A stretch of DNA of 64,000 bases, taken from positions 124,001 to 188,000 of the forward strand of contig NZ_JAKRFZ010000007.1 in NCBI RefSeq assembly GCF_022347765.1, written 5' to 3'. A model generated the notes under the pieces. The model searched no databases and was not told the DNA's origin. It worked only from the letters and a program-made list of their open reading frames with translations. The number at the start of each line of letters is the position of its first letter. Position 1 is the first letter of the stretch. The position numbers and the translations under genes were made by a program. Positions 17,429-26,817 of this stretch are shown in pieces. The DNA is from Pseudoalteromonas sp. OOF1S-7 (GTDB lineage: Bacteria > Pseudomonadota > Gammaproteobacteria > Enterobacterales > Alteromonadaceae).

Positions 17429-17930
17429 AACGTGTCACCATGCGGTTTCTGATCAGCTGAGTTGCGTAATTAACCAATTCCGCTAATAAAAAGGCGCCAA
17501 CCATGATATGCAACGTGAAAAACGGCAATGCCGTACGCTCAGCGACACCCAGACCATTTTGCTCCAGTGCATACTGGCCGATCGCAAAACAGATCCCCGC
17601 CTGAAGCGTCCATAACGCATATTTATTGCCCACCAGCGATACCTGTTTTTCTCTTTCATCCATGGGCTTATCCACATCACCATCACTGACCAGCTCCAGC
17701 AGTAGCTGACTGACAATTGACAAAGCAATCGAGACACCCACAACTTTGATGAGCAATTGAGATATCCAGACACCACTGGCGAGCTGCTGCGCACCGGCCA
17801 TCATCAGGCTGGAGGCGTAGAAATAGACCACAGCACCGGTCACCAACAGATCTAAGGTCAAAGTCAGATCCCGAAAACTCAGCGAGTCGAGCAATGCCTT
17901 TAACGCTTTCAGTTTTTCATTACCTGTCAT
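17421..17930 (-). CDS. Four-helix membrane protein partnered with XRE regulator
   Basis: 169 aa with AAGGAAGG before the ATG. About four transmembrane helices are seen (LLVTGAVVYFYASSLM, LIKVVGVSIALSIVSQLLLELV, ALWTLQAGICFAIGQYAL, FTLHIMVGAFLLAELVNYA), with a cytoplasmic-looking loop DKPMDEREKQVSLVGNKYA between helices 2 and 3. The D-E-R-E loop resembles DUF2178-type membrane proteins that occur in operons with XRE regulators. Function unknown; possibly a sensor that holds or releases the regulator. First gene of the two-gene operon. Confidence 0.8.
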   Translation of the reverse strand: MTGNEKLKALKALLDSLSFRDLTLTLDLLVTGAVVYFYASSLMMAGAQQLASGVWISQLLIKVVGVSIALSIVSQLLLELVSDGDVDKPMDEREKQVSLVGNKYALWTLQAGICFAIGQYALEQNGLGVAERTALPFFTLHIMVGAFLLAELVNYATQLIRNRMVTRYG

Positions 17931-17947
17931 GAATACCTTCCTTAACT

Positions 17948-17971
17948 TAAAGTAAAAAATATTTTACTTTA
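17948..17971. promoter_or_regulatory. Candidate XRE operator: perfect 10-bp inverted repeat
   Basis: TAAAGTAAAA-AATA-TTTTACTTTA is an exact dyad, 17 bases before the start of the membrane-protein/XRE operon. A TTGACA on the minus strand lies a little further upstream, so a dimer bound here would block transcription start or early elongation. An 8-base A/T run within it leaves a small chance that it is coincidental. Confidence 0.6.
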
Positions 17972-18041
17972 TACTGGTTGAAATTCTAACCAATGTCAAA
18001 CATCTTTTACTTCAAGTCGTAAATACATGACAGCTTAACAC

Positions 18042-18935
18042 TCAGTAAACGGGTCTGAGATCGTCGATTATTTTTGCATCGACCCAGAACAAGTCTGACT
18101 GAGCTTTGCTTGCTTCCCCTTCTGACTTGACCATTCTGTTGAAAAACAGATATTTCCCATCTGGCGTCACCTGGGGTCCTCCTTCCTCGGCGGCCGTGTT
18201 GATCCGCTCACCCAGATTGATCGCCTCGCCCCAGGAGCCATCACGCTGACGAAAGCTGATATACAGATCTGAACTGCCAAACCCCTGCTCCCGCTCCCCA
18301 TCCCACATAACATAAGACTCATCAGGTGCAATAAAGGGATGGGCATTCCACTTGCCGGTATTGATTGCCTTGCTGAATGCCTGTGGCGCCTGCCATTCAC
18401 CTTTGGCCCATTTCGAGTACCTCAGTACGCCACTACCGTCGCGGGTAAATTCATCCAACACCAGGGTGCCCCTGAGCGACATTTTAAGGCCCATCATAGG
18501 AATATCATCAAATGCAGAGCCGAGCTTTTTCATGTCAGACCACCCGCTCGGGGTGCGCGTTTTGTATTGCTTACCGTAAAACACCGCTTGACCATCCGGG
18601 CTGTAATAAGCAGCACGACCAGTTTGATCAGTCACGATTTTCTGCCAACCCTCAGCGATTCTTTTAAATGTCACAGACGCTGTTTCGCGCTGTCCGTTGT
18701 TCACCCGCCACCGGGACACATAGAGCACTTCTTTATCTGGCGCGAAATGCATCGCATCTCCCCAGTCGGGCGTAGACACGAGTCCCGGAGCAAACACTTT
18801 TGGAGTTAATCCGGGCGGCTCCTGGCCCAGGTAAGGGCCGTTTAACTCAGCCAACACAGGCTGAGTGTTGCCATTGCTACATACAAACAGACCCACAACA
18901 GACAAAAGTAACTTTGGTAATTCAGGCTTCATCAT
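18042..18935 (-). CDS. Secreted PD40 beta-propeller protein (paralogue of the one at 12380)
   Basis: 297 aa with an N-terminal hydrophobic export segment (LPKLLLSVVGLFVCSNG); the cysteine is not in a good lipobox. PD40 repeats: HFAPDKEVLYVSR, YYSPDGQAVFYGK, FIAPDESYVMWDG, VTPDGKYLFFNRM. It shares GPYLGQ, VFAPG, AHPFIA, SDLYISFRQ and GEAINLG with the 12380-13246 protein. It is divergent from the winged-helix/PD40 regulator at 19128, a likely controller. GGGAG precedes the ATG pair. Confidence 0.8.
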   Translation of the reverse strand: MMKPELPKLLLSVVGLFVCSNGNTQPVLAELNGPYLGQEPPGLTPKVFAPGLVSTPDWGDAMHFAPDKEVLYVSRWRVNNGQRETASVTFKRIAEGWQKIVTDQTGRAAYYSPDGQAVFYGKQYKTRTPSGWSDMKKLGSAFDDIPMMGLKMSLRGTLVLDEFTRDGSGVLRYSKWAKGEWQAPQAFSKAINTGKWNAHPFIAPDESYVMWDGEREQGFGSSDLYISFRQRDGSWGEAINLGERINTAAEEGGPQVTPDGKYLFFNRMVKSEGEASKAQSDLFWVDAKIIDDLRPVY

Positions 18936-19127
18936 ATTATTCTCCCAATAAGCGAGTAAGCAGAGCCATCAAAATACCGGTGTAGAGTAAAAAATCCGGG
19001 CCTGACGATGACTTCTCGCTGACTTTATTCTGAAAATTACAAAAAGCATTACTATCAAATAGTTAAATTGAAATTAGCGTGTGATTTTGATACAGGTGCG
19101 GGGAGCGCATGGCGCATTAGGAACACT

Positions 19128-21242
19128 ATGACACAGCAATACTGGATAGGTGAGTTTTACGTAGACTTATCACGTAACCAAATCACCGATGGAAATGAGG
19201 TTATCACTCTAGCGCCCAAAGCATTGTCGGTACTGACTGCGCTGGCACAACAACAAGGGCATGTCATTAGTCAGGACACTTTGCTCGACAAGGTTTGGCC
19301 CGATACCATCGTCTCGCCTAATACTTTGCAGCGCTGCATTGCTCAGCTAAGAAAAGCACTGGGTGATGATGGCAAAGAACAGCACATTATCAAGACCCAT
19401 GCCAAGCAGGGCTACAGCCTGGAATGTGAAGTACGCTGGCAGACCCAGCCGCAAAGCGCGACACCTGCACAGCACAAAGCAGCCACGCAGCCAGAACCAG
19501 GCCACGCACCAGCACCAACTCAGATACGCTCCCGCGCGCAATTTGGGTTTGCCCTGTTTGCGGCCGCCTTTTTTATTGTTGGCCTTGCAGCTTCGGTGTT
19601 ATTTGAGCCAAGTTCAAGCGAACAGTTGACAATCAGCGAATTTCGCCCTCTGACGGCCACCGATAACCTCGAAGTGGCCGGGGTTTACTCTCCCGACGGC
19701 GAATATATCGTTTTCCACCGTTATTCTACTGAACTGTGCCGCAATAATATCTGGGCAAAACGCATCGACACCCAGCAGGAGTTTCGCCTGACGAACAATC
19801 TGGATATTAACGGACAACACCAGTTTTCGCCCGATGGCAAAATGCTGGCATTCGTACAGACCTCAACTTGTGTGCAACCCGTCACCCAGAAACTCTGTTA
19901 TCACCTGATGACACTGGATTTCAATAAAGCGCTGCAAACTCCGCAAACACCTGCCCGTGTACTGGAGTGCAAGAACTCACAGATCAGAGAGCCACAGTGG
20001 CTGGACAGCGAGCATATCGCACTGCTACAAAAAACAAACGAGCGCTGGAAACTGATCCGCTACTCAATGACGGATAACACCAGTGCCCCCCTGTATGAGG
20101 TCAGCGACGGCGATATCATCAGCTATGATTATTCCCGTAAAGACGGCCTGCTGGCGGTTGTGCGCCTTGGTGAGGGTGAGCACTACTATCTTGATATGCT
20201 CAGGCCCGATGGCACACAGGTATCCAGTCACCGCATTCACTACCCCAATACCATAGCCCGGTTCAGGCCCATCTATCCCAACTTTTCACCCTATGAAAAC
20301 CAGCTGGCCTTCAGTACCGGACGCCAGTTATATACCCTCACCTATCAGGGGCAAGTCAGCCCGGTGACCCTGCCGGTTGACGAACCCATGGGCTCTCCGG
20401 TGTTTCATCCCGACGGTAACCGTATGCTGGTGATCAAGGGGCAATATGACAGTGACATCCTCTCACTCCCCTTTGGACATGATGCCTCACTGCAAACGTC
20501 GCAGGCGATGATCTTTGAACGCTCCACCAAAGAAGAAAGTAATGCAATATTTCAGCCGGGCGGTGACCTGCTCGCCTTTAACTCGGCACGTTCCGGACAA
20601 ATGCAGATCTGGCTCAGTGACGGGCAAGTGCCCCGCCAGCTCAGCAACTTCCCGATGGATACCTTCTTATACGAAACCCACTGGTCAGCCGATGGCACTG
20701 AGCTGTTAACCAATGCCGACAAAGCGCTGGTGAAGTTCTCGCTGGATGGCACTGCACACGCCATTACTCTGGCGCACCCGATAGAGCAATTGTTTTACTG
20801 GGACAGCCGCGCTCAGACGGCACTTGCCCAGCTCAAAATAAATGGTGTGCTCACGTTTGCTGAGCTGGACCTGACAAACTCAGCCATACGTGTTCTGAAC
20901 GACCATGAGGTAACCTGGGCCCTGAAAACCTCCAATGGCACTTTGATATATACTGATCATATGGATCGCTTCTGGCGCTCCGGCCCAGTTGAAGACGAGC
21001 TGATTGAGCCACTTCTGGATCAGGGCAGCGAGCGGCGCTTTACGGCCTTTGGCAATATCCTGTACGGGATCAATGAAAGCGCACAATTGTGGTCTTACGA
21101 TCTGCACAGTGGTGATTTTGAGATATTAACTACAGTGGCAAATGATATTGTCCGTATTTCGGCCGTCAATGATGAGCAGATCTTGTTGATCAAGCAGCTT
21201 ACATCCCGAAAAGAAGTGGTGGAATTGCTGCTGGGGGACTGA
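19128..21242 (+). CDS. ToxR/CadC-like membrane regulator with periplasmic PD40 propeller
   Basis: 704 aa from the ATG at 19128 (AGGA upstream); the frame is open from 19068 without support. Residues of about 5-100 form an OmpR/ToxR-type winged helix (ITLAPKALSVLTALAQQQ, DTLLDKVWPDTIVSPNTLQR, IKTHAKQGYSLE). After a Gln/Pro-rich linker comes one transmembrane helix (FGFALFAAAFFIVGLAASVLF, about 145-165), then a 530-residue periplasmic part with TolB/PD40 repeats (VYSPDGEYIVFHR, FSPDGKMLAFVQ, FHPDGNRMLVIKG, FQPGGDLLAFNS). This is a one-component regulator that reads a periplasmic signal and binds DNA from the membrane. Divergent from the PD40 gene at 18042. Ligand unknown. Confidence 0.92.
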   Translation: MTQQYWIGEFYVDLSRNQITDGNEVITLAPKALSVLTALAQQQGHVISQDTLLDKVWPDTIVSPNTLQRCIAQLRKALGDDGKEQHIIKTHAKQGYSLECEVRWQTQPQSATPAQHKAATQPEPGHAPAPTQIRSRAQFGFALFAAAFFIVGLAASVLFEPSSSEQLTISEFRPLTATDNLEVAGVYSPDGEYIVFHRYSTELCRNNIWAKRIDTQQEFRLTNNLDINGQHQFSPDGKMLAFVQTSTCVQPVTQKLCYHLMTLDFNKALQTPQTPARVLECKNSQIREPQWLDSEHIALLQKTNERWKLIRYSMTDNTSAPLYEVSDGDIISYDYSRKDGLLAVVRLGEGEHYYLDMLRPDGTQVSSHRIHYPNTIARFRPIYPNFSPYENQLAFSTGRQLYTLTYQGQVSPVTLPVDEPMGSPVFHPDGNRMLVIKGQYDSDILSLPFGHDASLQTSQAMIFERSTKEESNAIFQPGGDLLAFNSARSGQMQIWLSDGQVPRQLSNFPMDTFLYETHWSADGTELLTNADKALVKFSLDGTAHAITLAHPIEQLFYWDSRAQTALAQLKINGVLTFAELDLTNSAIRVLNDHEVTWALKTSNGTLIYTDHMDRFWRSGPVEDELIEPLLDQGSERRFTAFGNILYGINESAQLWSYDLHSGDFEILTTVANDIVRISAVNDEQILLIKQLTSRKEVVELLLGD

Positions 21243-21253
21243 GCAGCAATTCA

Positions 21254-21279
21254 AAAGGGCAGTCCGCCATCTGCCCTTT
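21254..21279 (+). terminator. Hairpin after the first PD40 regulator
   Basis: Stem AAAGGGCAG / CTGCCCTTT with an 8-base loop, 11 bases past the stop at 21242. The downstream T-run is displaced (TTTTT at 21291), so termination may be weak. Confidence 0.55.
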
Positions 21280-21293
21280 AAACAACACGCTTT

Positions 21294-21404
21294 TTAAGGC
21301 TCTGCCAGCTGTTCCTGTTCGCTCAGCGAACGCTGATCATTACGATGACTCGGTCCCAGCCACTGCGGTAAAGTGGCACCGCAGCACTTTGGCGTACGCC
21401 TCAC
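21294..21404 (-). other. Possible gene remnant or short ORF in a 333-base gap
   Basis: The gap 21243-21575 has no full gene. One minus-strand frame of 36 codons from GTG (RTPKCCGATLPQWLGPS, then SHRNDQRSLSEQEQLAEP) reads like the C-terminal end of a larger protein, but a stop lies just upstream, no ribosome site is seen, and no family was recognised. An 8-bp inverted repeat, AGTTCCAG / CTGGAACT (21512-21519 and 21538-21545), past the serine-hydrolase stop may help terminate that gene. Confidence 0.25.
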
Positions 21405-21575
21405 AATTCATGTCGTGAAGATACAAACAGCAAACGGTTTTTCAATAGCAGCAAAGCTAAATAGTTTGCTTACCTGCAAAGCGATATGAATAGATATGGG
21501 ATAAAGGAATAAGTTCCAGTGCTTGACCTGCTAAACGCTGGAACTGAATAGCAGTTGCACAGAATCTGTTATTCG

Positions 21576-23117
21576 TCACTTATTTAAACGCTTTACCAGT
21601 TGATTCACTTTCCAAACCACAGGCTCACTAACAAAGTTTTTATTACACAAAATAGCCAGTGTAATACCTTGGTCTAAATAAATACTCAATCGAGAGCTTA
21701 CGCCTATCGAATCTCCCGAGTGGCCGATAATTCTATTCCCTTGTTCACCTTGAGTTGAAAAACCATAGCCATAGCCCGGTGAATGTAATTCAGGCTTCGC
21801 GCTGTATGCCGTCTGGGTCAAGGCTTTAGACAGAAGCTTATATTGCGTCAGCGCTTGCGAAAATTTATGTAAGTCAACAACCGTTGAAAACCCGCCGCCA
21901 GCTGCGCCGCCACGAGTCCCCATAAATTCGAGATTGCTTAGGTTTTTTTGTTGCTCTGCATCGTAATAATAACCAATGGCCCTATTTTCTATTGCCTGCT
22001 TGGGATCGTAACTATCAGAGTGACTCATACCAGCAGGTTGATAGATGTGCTCTCGAATATAGCGGTAATAACTTTTACCACTGACCTTTTCCATGATTTC
22101 TCCCAACAAAACCATGCCATCGTTACTGTACCTGAATTGACTGCCAGGTGTTGCAGCTAAGGTCAGGTGTTTAAAGTTTTTTGTAACTTTCCTTTCGGCA
22201 CTGCCTGAGCTTGGCTCTGTATCTGGTGCTTGTGACCAACCTAATCCGGCGGTATGGCTTAACAGTTGGCGTACGGTTATTTGATCAAACTCTCCAGCAG
22301 GGAACATTGCCCGGTCAATAAACTTGATTAACTTATCATCCAAGCTCATTTTCTGCTGCTCAACCAGCTGTAATATCCCCACCGCGGTAAACATTTTATT
22401 CATTGATGCCAGGTTAAACTTAGTGTCTACATTGTTTTTGGCTGTCCGTTCGAGATTGGTAAAGCCTTTTGCGTCTTGGTAGAGCACGGTATCAGTATCA
22501 GCGATAAGTATTGCCCCTGAAAACAACCCCTGAGCAGTAAGACGATTAATATAGTGACGTACCTGGCTAATCAGTTCCGTTTTCGATATTTTGCTATTTT
22601 CTTCACTAGGGTGTGACGTGGGTTGCAGATAAAAATTGGCCAGTTTGTTTGGTGATTGTTGTGGCATTGTCATGGTTAAGTTGTACCACAACTCGGTGTT
22701 TCTCGACTTAACTCTTATCCGAAATCGCTCAGTACCATTGCGCGGAGATAACTGTTTAATGGTATCGAGCTCGAGAAACCCATGAAATTGCCGTTCACCG
22801 GTAATATAACCTATGTAACGCGTTCGGCCTTCTCCACCAAATGCCTCAATACTCGATTGTGCCAGATGATGATCAACAAATTTAACAACGGATGTCTGTT
22901 GCTTGTCATTCATCACTCGAATAAATTCATGGATCAATTCCTCTGTATTTTCTGCCGGCTTGGCGAGACTTGGTTGGCTGTAAAATAAGACCGTGGAAAG
23001 CAGTACGCATGATGTTAACAAATGCCTAATTACACTCGAACTGTTTATGTAGTGACACAAAAAAGAGCGAACAGTTTCTGCGAACAAAATTTGTTTTTTG
23101 GTAGGATGTAGGTTCAC
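21576..23117 (-). CDS. Serine hydrolase of the beta-lactamase class C/PBP4*-EstB type
   Basis: 513 aa from a GTG at 23117 with AAGGA seven bases upstream. An N-terminal export segment (HLLTSCVLLSTVLFYSQPSLA) is followed by an NTF2/cystatin-like domain (about 58-160) and then the penicillin-binding fold: SxxK in LASMNKMFT, YxN in FRYSNDGMV, and HSG in IIGHSGDS standing for the KTG motif. Such enzymes include DD-peptidases, esterases and D-amino-acid amidases, so antibiotic resistance should not be assumed. Back to back with the second PD40 regulator, 126 bases apart. The gene is visibly AT-rich compared with regions either side. Confidence 0.9.
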   Translation of the reverse strand: MNLHPTKKQILFAETVRSFLCHYINSSSVIRHLLTSCVLLSTVLFYSQPSLAKPAENTEELIHEFIRVMNDKQQTSVVKFVDHHLAQSSIEAFGGEGRTRYIGYITGERQFHGFLELDTIKQLSPRNGTERFRIRVKSRNTELWYNLTMTMPQQSPNKLANFYLQPTSHPSEENSKISKTELISQVRHYINRLTAQGLFSGAILIADTDTVLYQDAKGFTNLERTAKNNVDTKFNLASMNKMFTAVGILQLVEQQKMSLDDKLIKFIDRAMFPAGEFDQITVRQLLSHTAGLGWSQAPDTEPSSGSAERKVTKNFKHLTLAATPGSQFRYSNDGMVLLGEIMEKVSGKSYYRYIREHIYQPAGMSHSDSYDPKQAIENRAIGYYYDAEQQKNLSNLEFMGTRGGAAGGGFSTVVDLHKFSQALTQYKLLSKALTQTAYSAKPELHSPGYGYGFSTQGEQGNRIIGHSGDSIGVSSRLSIYLDQGITLAILCNKNFVSEPVVWKVNQLVKRLNK

Positions 23118-23243
23118 ATTTTTATCCTTTTAACAGTGGGTTAATTGATTTATCTGAGCCCCAGCATTACCGGGCAGTGCTTAAATGGCGATGGAAAAAC
23201 CGTTCGGATTGCATTAAGAAAAGCTTAAGGGTTGAATTTATTA

Positions 23244-25385
23244 ATGAATATCAAATTACTAGAAAAAACCACAGAGGGTAGAATCACGGAAATTTCAGCT
23301 CATCAACATTCAAGCAACGAGATATTCTTCATCAATGATGCGCAAATTTGCCCTCAAAAAGGTGAAATCAATCTCGGAGGCCAGCTTTATTCAGTTGAAC
23401 CTAAGGTCATGGAAGTATTACTGGTTTTGTGCCGTCAGATTAATAACGTGGTAACCCCTGAGCAGATCTTTGAACAAGTGTGGCCACGGTCAATTTATAA
23501 CCCCAGCTCTATCCGGCGTTGTATCGCGATACTGAGAAAGTGCTTACAAGATGACTCTAAATCGCTGATAAAAACCCATCCTAAGCGCGGTTATATTTTG
23601 CAAGCCCAGATGACTACAACCCCATCATCAGCTGAAGCAACACCGACTCATCCTGATGTTTTGCCGCTTATTTCGACTACAAGCAAAACTGGCCGAACCA
23701 TGCTTGTTAGCGCTCTATCGTTACTGTTACTTTCGGCAGTTGCACTGGGTCTATTTTCTCAGACCCCAACAAAGACACCTTTTGACTCACCTAAAGTATG
23801 GCAAGTGAGCCATTTCCGGCCGCTAACAGCCAGCAATGACAACGAAACCTACGCCAGATACATAGATGGTAATCAACAAATCGTGTTTATTCGTCATTCT
23901 GACAATGGCCCTAGTCAGTTGTGGTTAAAATCGTTGCAAACAAATGCAGAACAATTGTTGTTATCAAGCAAGGACAGTATTTTATTTTTTGAGGTAAAGC
24001 CTAAAACCGGGATAGAAGCCAAGCCAAACAACCAAACCGAGATACTTATTGCTATTAAAACAAGCAAGGGAGTTGAGTTTAGAGATTTAATTTTTAACAA
24101 AAAATATGAGCTAAACCAAAGCGAAACGCTTTTTAGTGTCCCTGAAGTCACCAGCATCTCAGCATTTTATTCAGATACAAAAAATATATATTTTTTAGGA
24201 AAAGTTGCGGGAAAAACTAGCCTCTATTCAGGCACCATACAAAACGGTACAGTTGAGCAATTACTGACTAGCCATGACAACTTTACCCCTTATCGCATTT
24301 CTCGTTCACTGGATAAAAAGGGCATCGCAGTTTTAGGCTTTAATGCGCAACACACCTCACAAATCTGGAACCTTTCACTACCTGATCGCAGTTTCACTTT
24401 ATTCGCCTCATTAGACCAAAACTGGTATTTCATTGATACCAACCCGAACGTCAGTGCCCATCTATTAAGTGACGGAAAATCCTTATTTCAATTAGATGCT
24501 TCAGCACACCTGTTGCCGATTACCTTTGAAAACTATGCATTTTTACATTTTCCCGGTTTTAGTCCTGATGGACAGAAACTGATCTACACACAGGCAACAC
24601 TCACAGGCAACATTGGCTGGCGCGACCTGCGAAACGCAGAGTCTGCTTTTTGGACAGATACTAGTGCACATAGCTGGCAAGGCGTTTTATCGCCAGATGG
24701 TAACAAGCTTGCCTATATTTCCAATAAAAATGGCCACAGCCAGATGTTTGTTAAGCACTTAGATACGGGGGGCGACCATCTTATATATGCTAATCAGGAG
24801 CAATATCTGGCGTTATCAAAACCGGTGTGGAGTCCAAAGGGTGATAAGCTGGCAAGCGCTCGAAATGATCGGGTCTTTATTGTCAATTTAGAGACAAATA
24901 AAATAAACCATTTAGATACGTTAGTCGGCCAACCAGAAGCCTGGCATCAAGATCGCCATACCCTATTTATCAGGGATAACAATGGTAAATCTCCCAAATG
25001 GTTCACCTATGATGTGAAGAATAAAACGCAGACCCCTCAATATTTCCCTGATAAACACGTTGGCGTATTAACTAGTTTAGGCCAATCGATGTCCATTTAT
25101 CAGGGGCGATTATACAATGGTGAAGGGCAGGTATTATGGCAGGCCCCTGACGACAGACACATAACTCAACACTTTTCTACCGATGCAGGCCTGTATCTCG
25201 TTGTGAATGGCAACACGAAGAGCAACGGCAGAGACATATGGTATTTTGCCTTCAATACGCAAACGGCAAACTTGATCACTGAGTTAACTGATAAAGAAAT
25301 GGATATTTCTGACTTCAGGCAAGGCCTGATGGTATTTAACACATTCGAAAGTGAAAAAGATATCGTAACACTGTCAGTAAAATAA
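23244..25385 (+). CDS. Second ToxR/CadC-like membrane regulator with periplasmic PD40 propeller
   Basis: 713 aa from the ATG at 23244; the TTG at 23232 is too close to the AAGGG. It has the same layout as the protein at 19128: winged helix (YSVEPKVMEVLLVLCRQ, FEQVWPRSIYNPSSIRR, IKTHPKRGYILQ), one transmembrane helix (MLVSALSLLLLSAVALGLF, about 152-170), then a periplasmic TolB-like propeller (FSPDGQKLIYTQ, LSPDGNKLAYISN, WSPKGDKLASARND). Both share FRPLTA just after the membrane, so they are paralogues. Codon use is AT-rich. Divergent from the serine hydrolase, its probable target. Ligand unknown. Confidence 0.92.
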   Translation: MNIKLLEKTTEGRITEISAHQHSSNEIFFINDAQICPQKGEINLGGQLYSVEPKVMEVLLVLCRQINNVVTPEQIFEQVWPRSIYNPSSIRRCIAILRKCLQDDSKSLIKTHPKRGYILQAQMTTTPSSAEATPTHPDVLPLISTTSKTGRTMLVSALSLLLLSAVALGLFSQTPTKTPFDSPKVWQVSHFRPLTASNDNETYARYIDGNQQIVFIRHSDNGPSQLWLKSLQTNAEQLLLSSKDSILFFEVKPKTGIEAKPNNQTEILIAIKTSKGVEFRDLIFNKKYELNQSETLFSVPEVTSISAFYSDTKNIYFLGKVAGKTSLYSGTIQNGTVEQLLTSHDNFTPYRISRSLDKKGIAVLGFNAQHTSQIWNLSLPDRSFTLFASLDQNWYFIDTNPNVSAHLLSDGKSLFQLDASAHLLPITFENYAFLHFPGFSPDGQKLIYTQATLTGNIGWRDLRNAESAFWTDTSAHSWQGVLSPDGNKLAYISNKNGHSQMFVKHLDTGGDHLIYANQEQYLALSKPVWSPKGDKLASARNDRVFIVNLETNKINHLDTLVGQPEAWHQDRHTLFIRDNNGKSPKWFTYDVKNKTQTPQYFPDKHVGVLTSLGQSMSIYQGRLYNGEGQVLWQAPDDRHITQHFSTDAGLYLVVNGNTKSNGRDIWYFAFNTQTANLITELTDKEMDISDFRQGLMVFNTFESEKDIVTLSVK

Positions 25386-25437
25386 CCGACTGAGCAAAGG
25401 CTCGTGTTTTACGGTGTGATGGGTAAGAGTTATAGAA

Positions 25438-25470
25438 AACCACTTGATTTACAAAGTAAATCAAGTGGTT
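25438..25470. terminator. Strong bidirectional terminator between the PD40 regulator and rnpB
   Basis: A perfect 15-bp stem, AACCACTTGATTTAC / GTAAATCAAGTGGTT with loop AAA. On the minus strand it is followed by TTTTC and would end rnpB transcripts about 12-40 bases past the mature 3' end; on the plus strand it lies 52 bases after the regulator stop. Confidence 0.8.
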
Positions 25471-25481
25471 ACTTAAAGAGG

Positions 25482-25852
<371 letters not shown>

Positions 25853-25857
25853 GGGGG

Positions 25858-25863
25858 ATTATA
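25858..25863 (-). promoter_or_regulatory. -10 box of rnpB
   Basis: Perfect TATAAT on the minus strand followed by a CCCCCGCC start region, about six bases before the mapped 5' end. No good -35 hexamer is present at normal spacing. Confidence 0.7.
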
Positions 25864-25908
25864 CGCACCTTTAGTGTAAAACGCAGCATTAATTTGCGTT
25901 ACTTAAGA

Positions 25909-26772
25909 TTATTCCCCTTCACGCTCAGCAATAATCGCTTTATACAGGGCGTTTTTCTTCAATCCGAAGTACTCGGCAGCAATGCCACAGGCTTTTTTCA
26001 ACGGCATTTCACCTTCCAGCAAACCGATCAGCTGTTTGGCCTCTGGCGTCATTTCGCTGCTAACCTGGGTTTTACCGGGCAGCATCAGCACCAGCTCACC
26101 CCGCTGGCGTTCGGGTTCGTTTTCAAGAAACGCGATCAGCTCACAGACAGGTCCGCTGAAAAAGGTTTCATAGGTTTTGGTCAGCTCTTTGGCGAACACT
26201 ACGCGCTGTTGCTCGCCCAGTGCCGTTTGCAAGTCAGCCAGACTGGCCATGATACGGTGCGTGCTTTCGTACATAATACTGGTGATGCCAGACTCATGTG
26301 CCTCTTTAAAGAAGCTCTGGCGAGCCTGACTTTTAGCCGGTGTAAAACCCACAAACTGAAAGCGGTCGGTTGGCAAACCTGAGCAGCTTACCGCCGCAAT
26401 TGCGGCACACGCACCTGGCACAGGGGTTACCTGAGCGCCCGCTTCACGACATAAGTTCACCACCGCGTAGCCTGGGTCGCTGATCAGCGGCGTGCCAGCG
26501 TCGGATACCAGCGCGATGTCCATGCCCTGCTTCAGCCAGTCCAGGATCTGCTGCGCCTTTTGTTTTTCGTTGTGGTCGTGCAACGCAAAGGTTTTTGCTT
26601 TTATGCTGAAGTGGCTCAATAATTTACCTGTGTGACGGGTGTCCTCGGCAGCCACTAAATCGACCTCTGCCAGTACTTTCAGCGCACGTTCACTGATGTC
26701 TTCTAAATTGCCTATGGGTGTGGCAACGATATACAGGGTGCCAATTTTGTCTGAGATTTCGGCATTTGTCAT
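25909..26772 (-). CDS. rsmI: 16S rRNA (cytidine1402-2'-O)-methyltransferase
   Basis: 287 aa, the family length. RsmI methylates the ribose of C1402 in the decoding centre using S-adenosylmethionine. Tetrapyrrole-methylase-fold motifs: GTLYIVATPIGNLEDIS at the N-terminus, AAEDTRHTGKLL, VSDAGTPLISDPGY (SAM-binding loop) and TPVPGACAAIAAV. The neighbours lpoA and yraN on the opposite strand match the usual rsmI/lpoA divergent pair in gammaproteobacteria. Confidence 0.97.
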   Translation of the reverse strand: MTNAEISDKIGTLYIVATPIGNLEDISERALKVLAEVDLVAAEDTRHTGKLLSHFSIKAKTFALHDHNEKQKAQQILDWLKQGMDIALVSDAGTPLISDPGYAVVNLCREAGAQVTPVPGACAAIAAVSCSGLPTDRFQFVGFTPAKSQARQSFFKEAHESGITSIMYESTHRIMASLADLQTALGEQQRVVFAKELTKTYETFFSGPVCELIAFLENEPERQRGELVLMLPGKTQVSSEMTPEAKQLIGLLEGEMPLKKACGIAAEYFGLKKNALYKAIIAEREGE

Positions 26773-26817
26773 TGAGCTCTCCAGGGTCAGTCAGTAAGAT
26801 ATCCACAAACATAAGGT

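Noticed and set aside
21576..23117. Antibiotic-resistance beta-lactamase
   Set aside because: SxxK, YxN and HSG are also found in esterases and DD-peptidases; HSG in place of KTG and an extra N-terminal domain fit those better.
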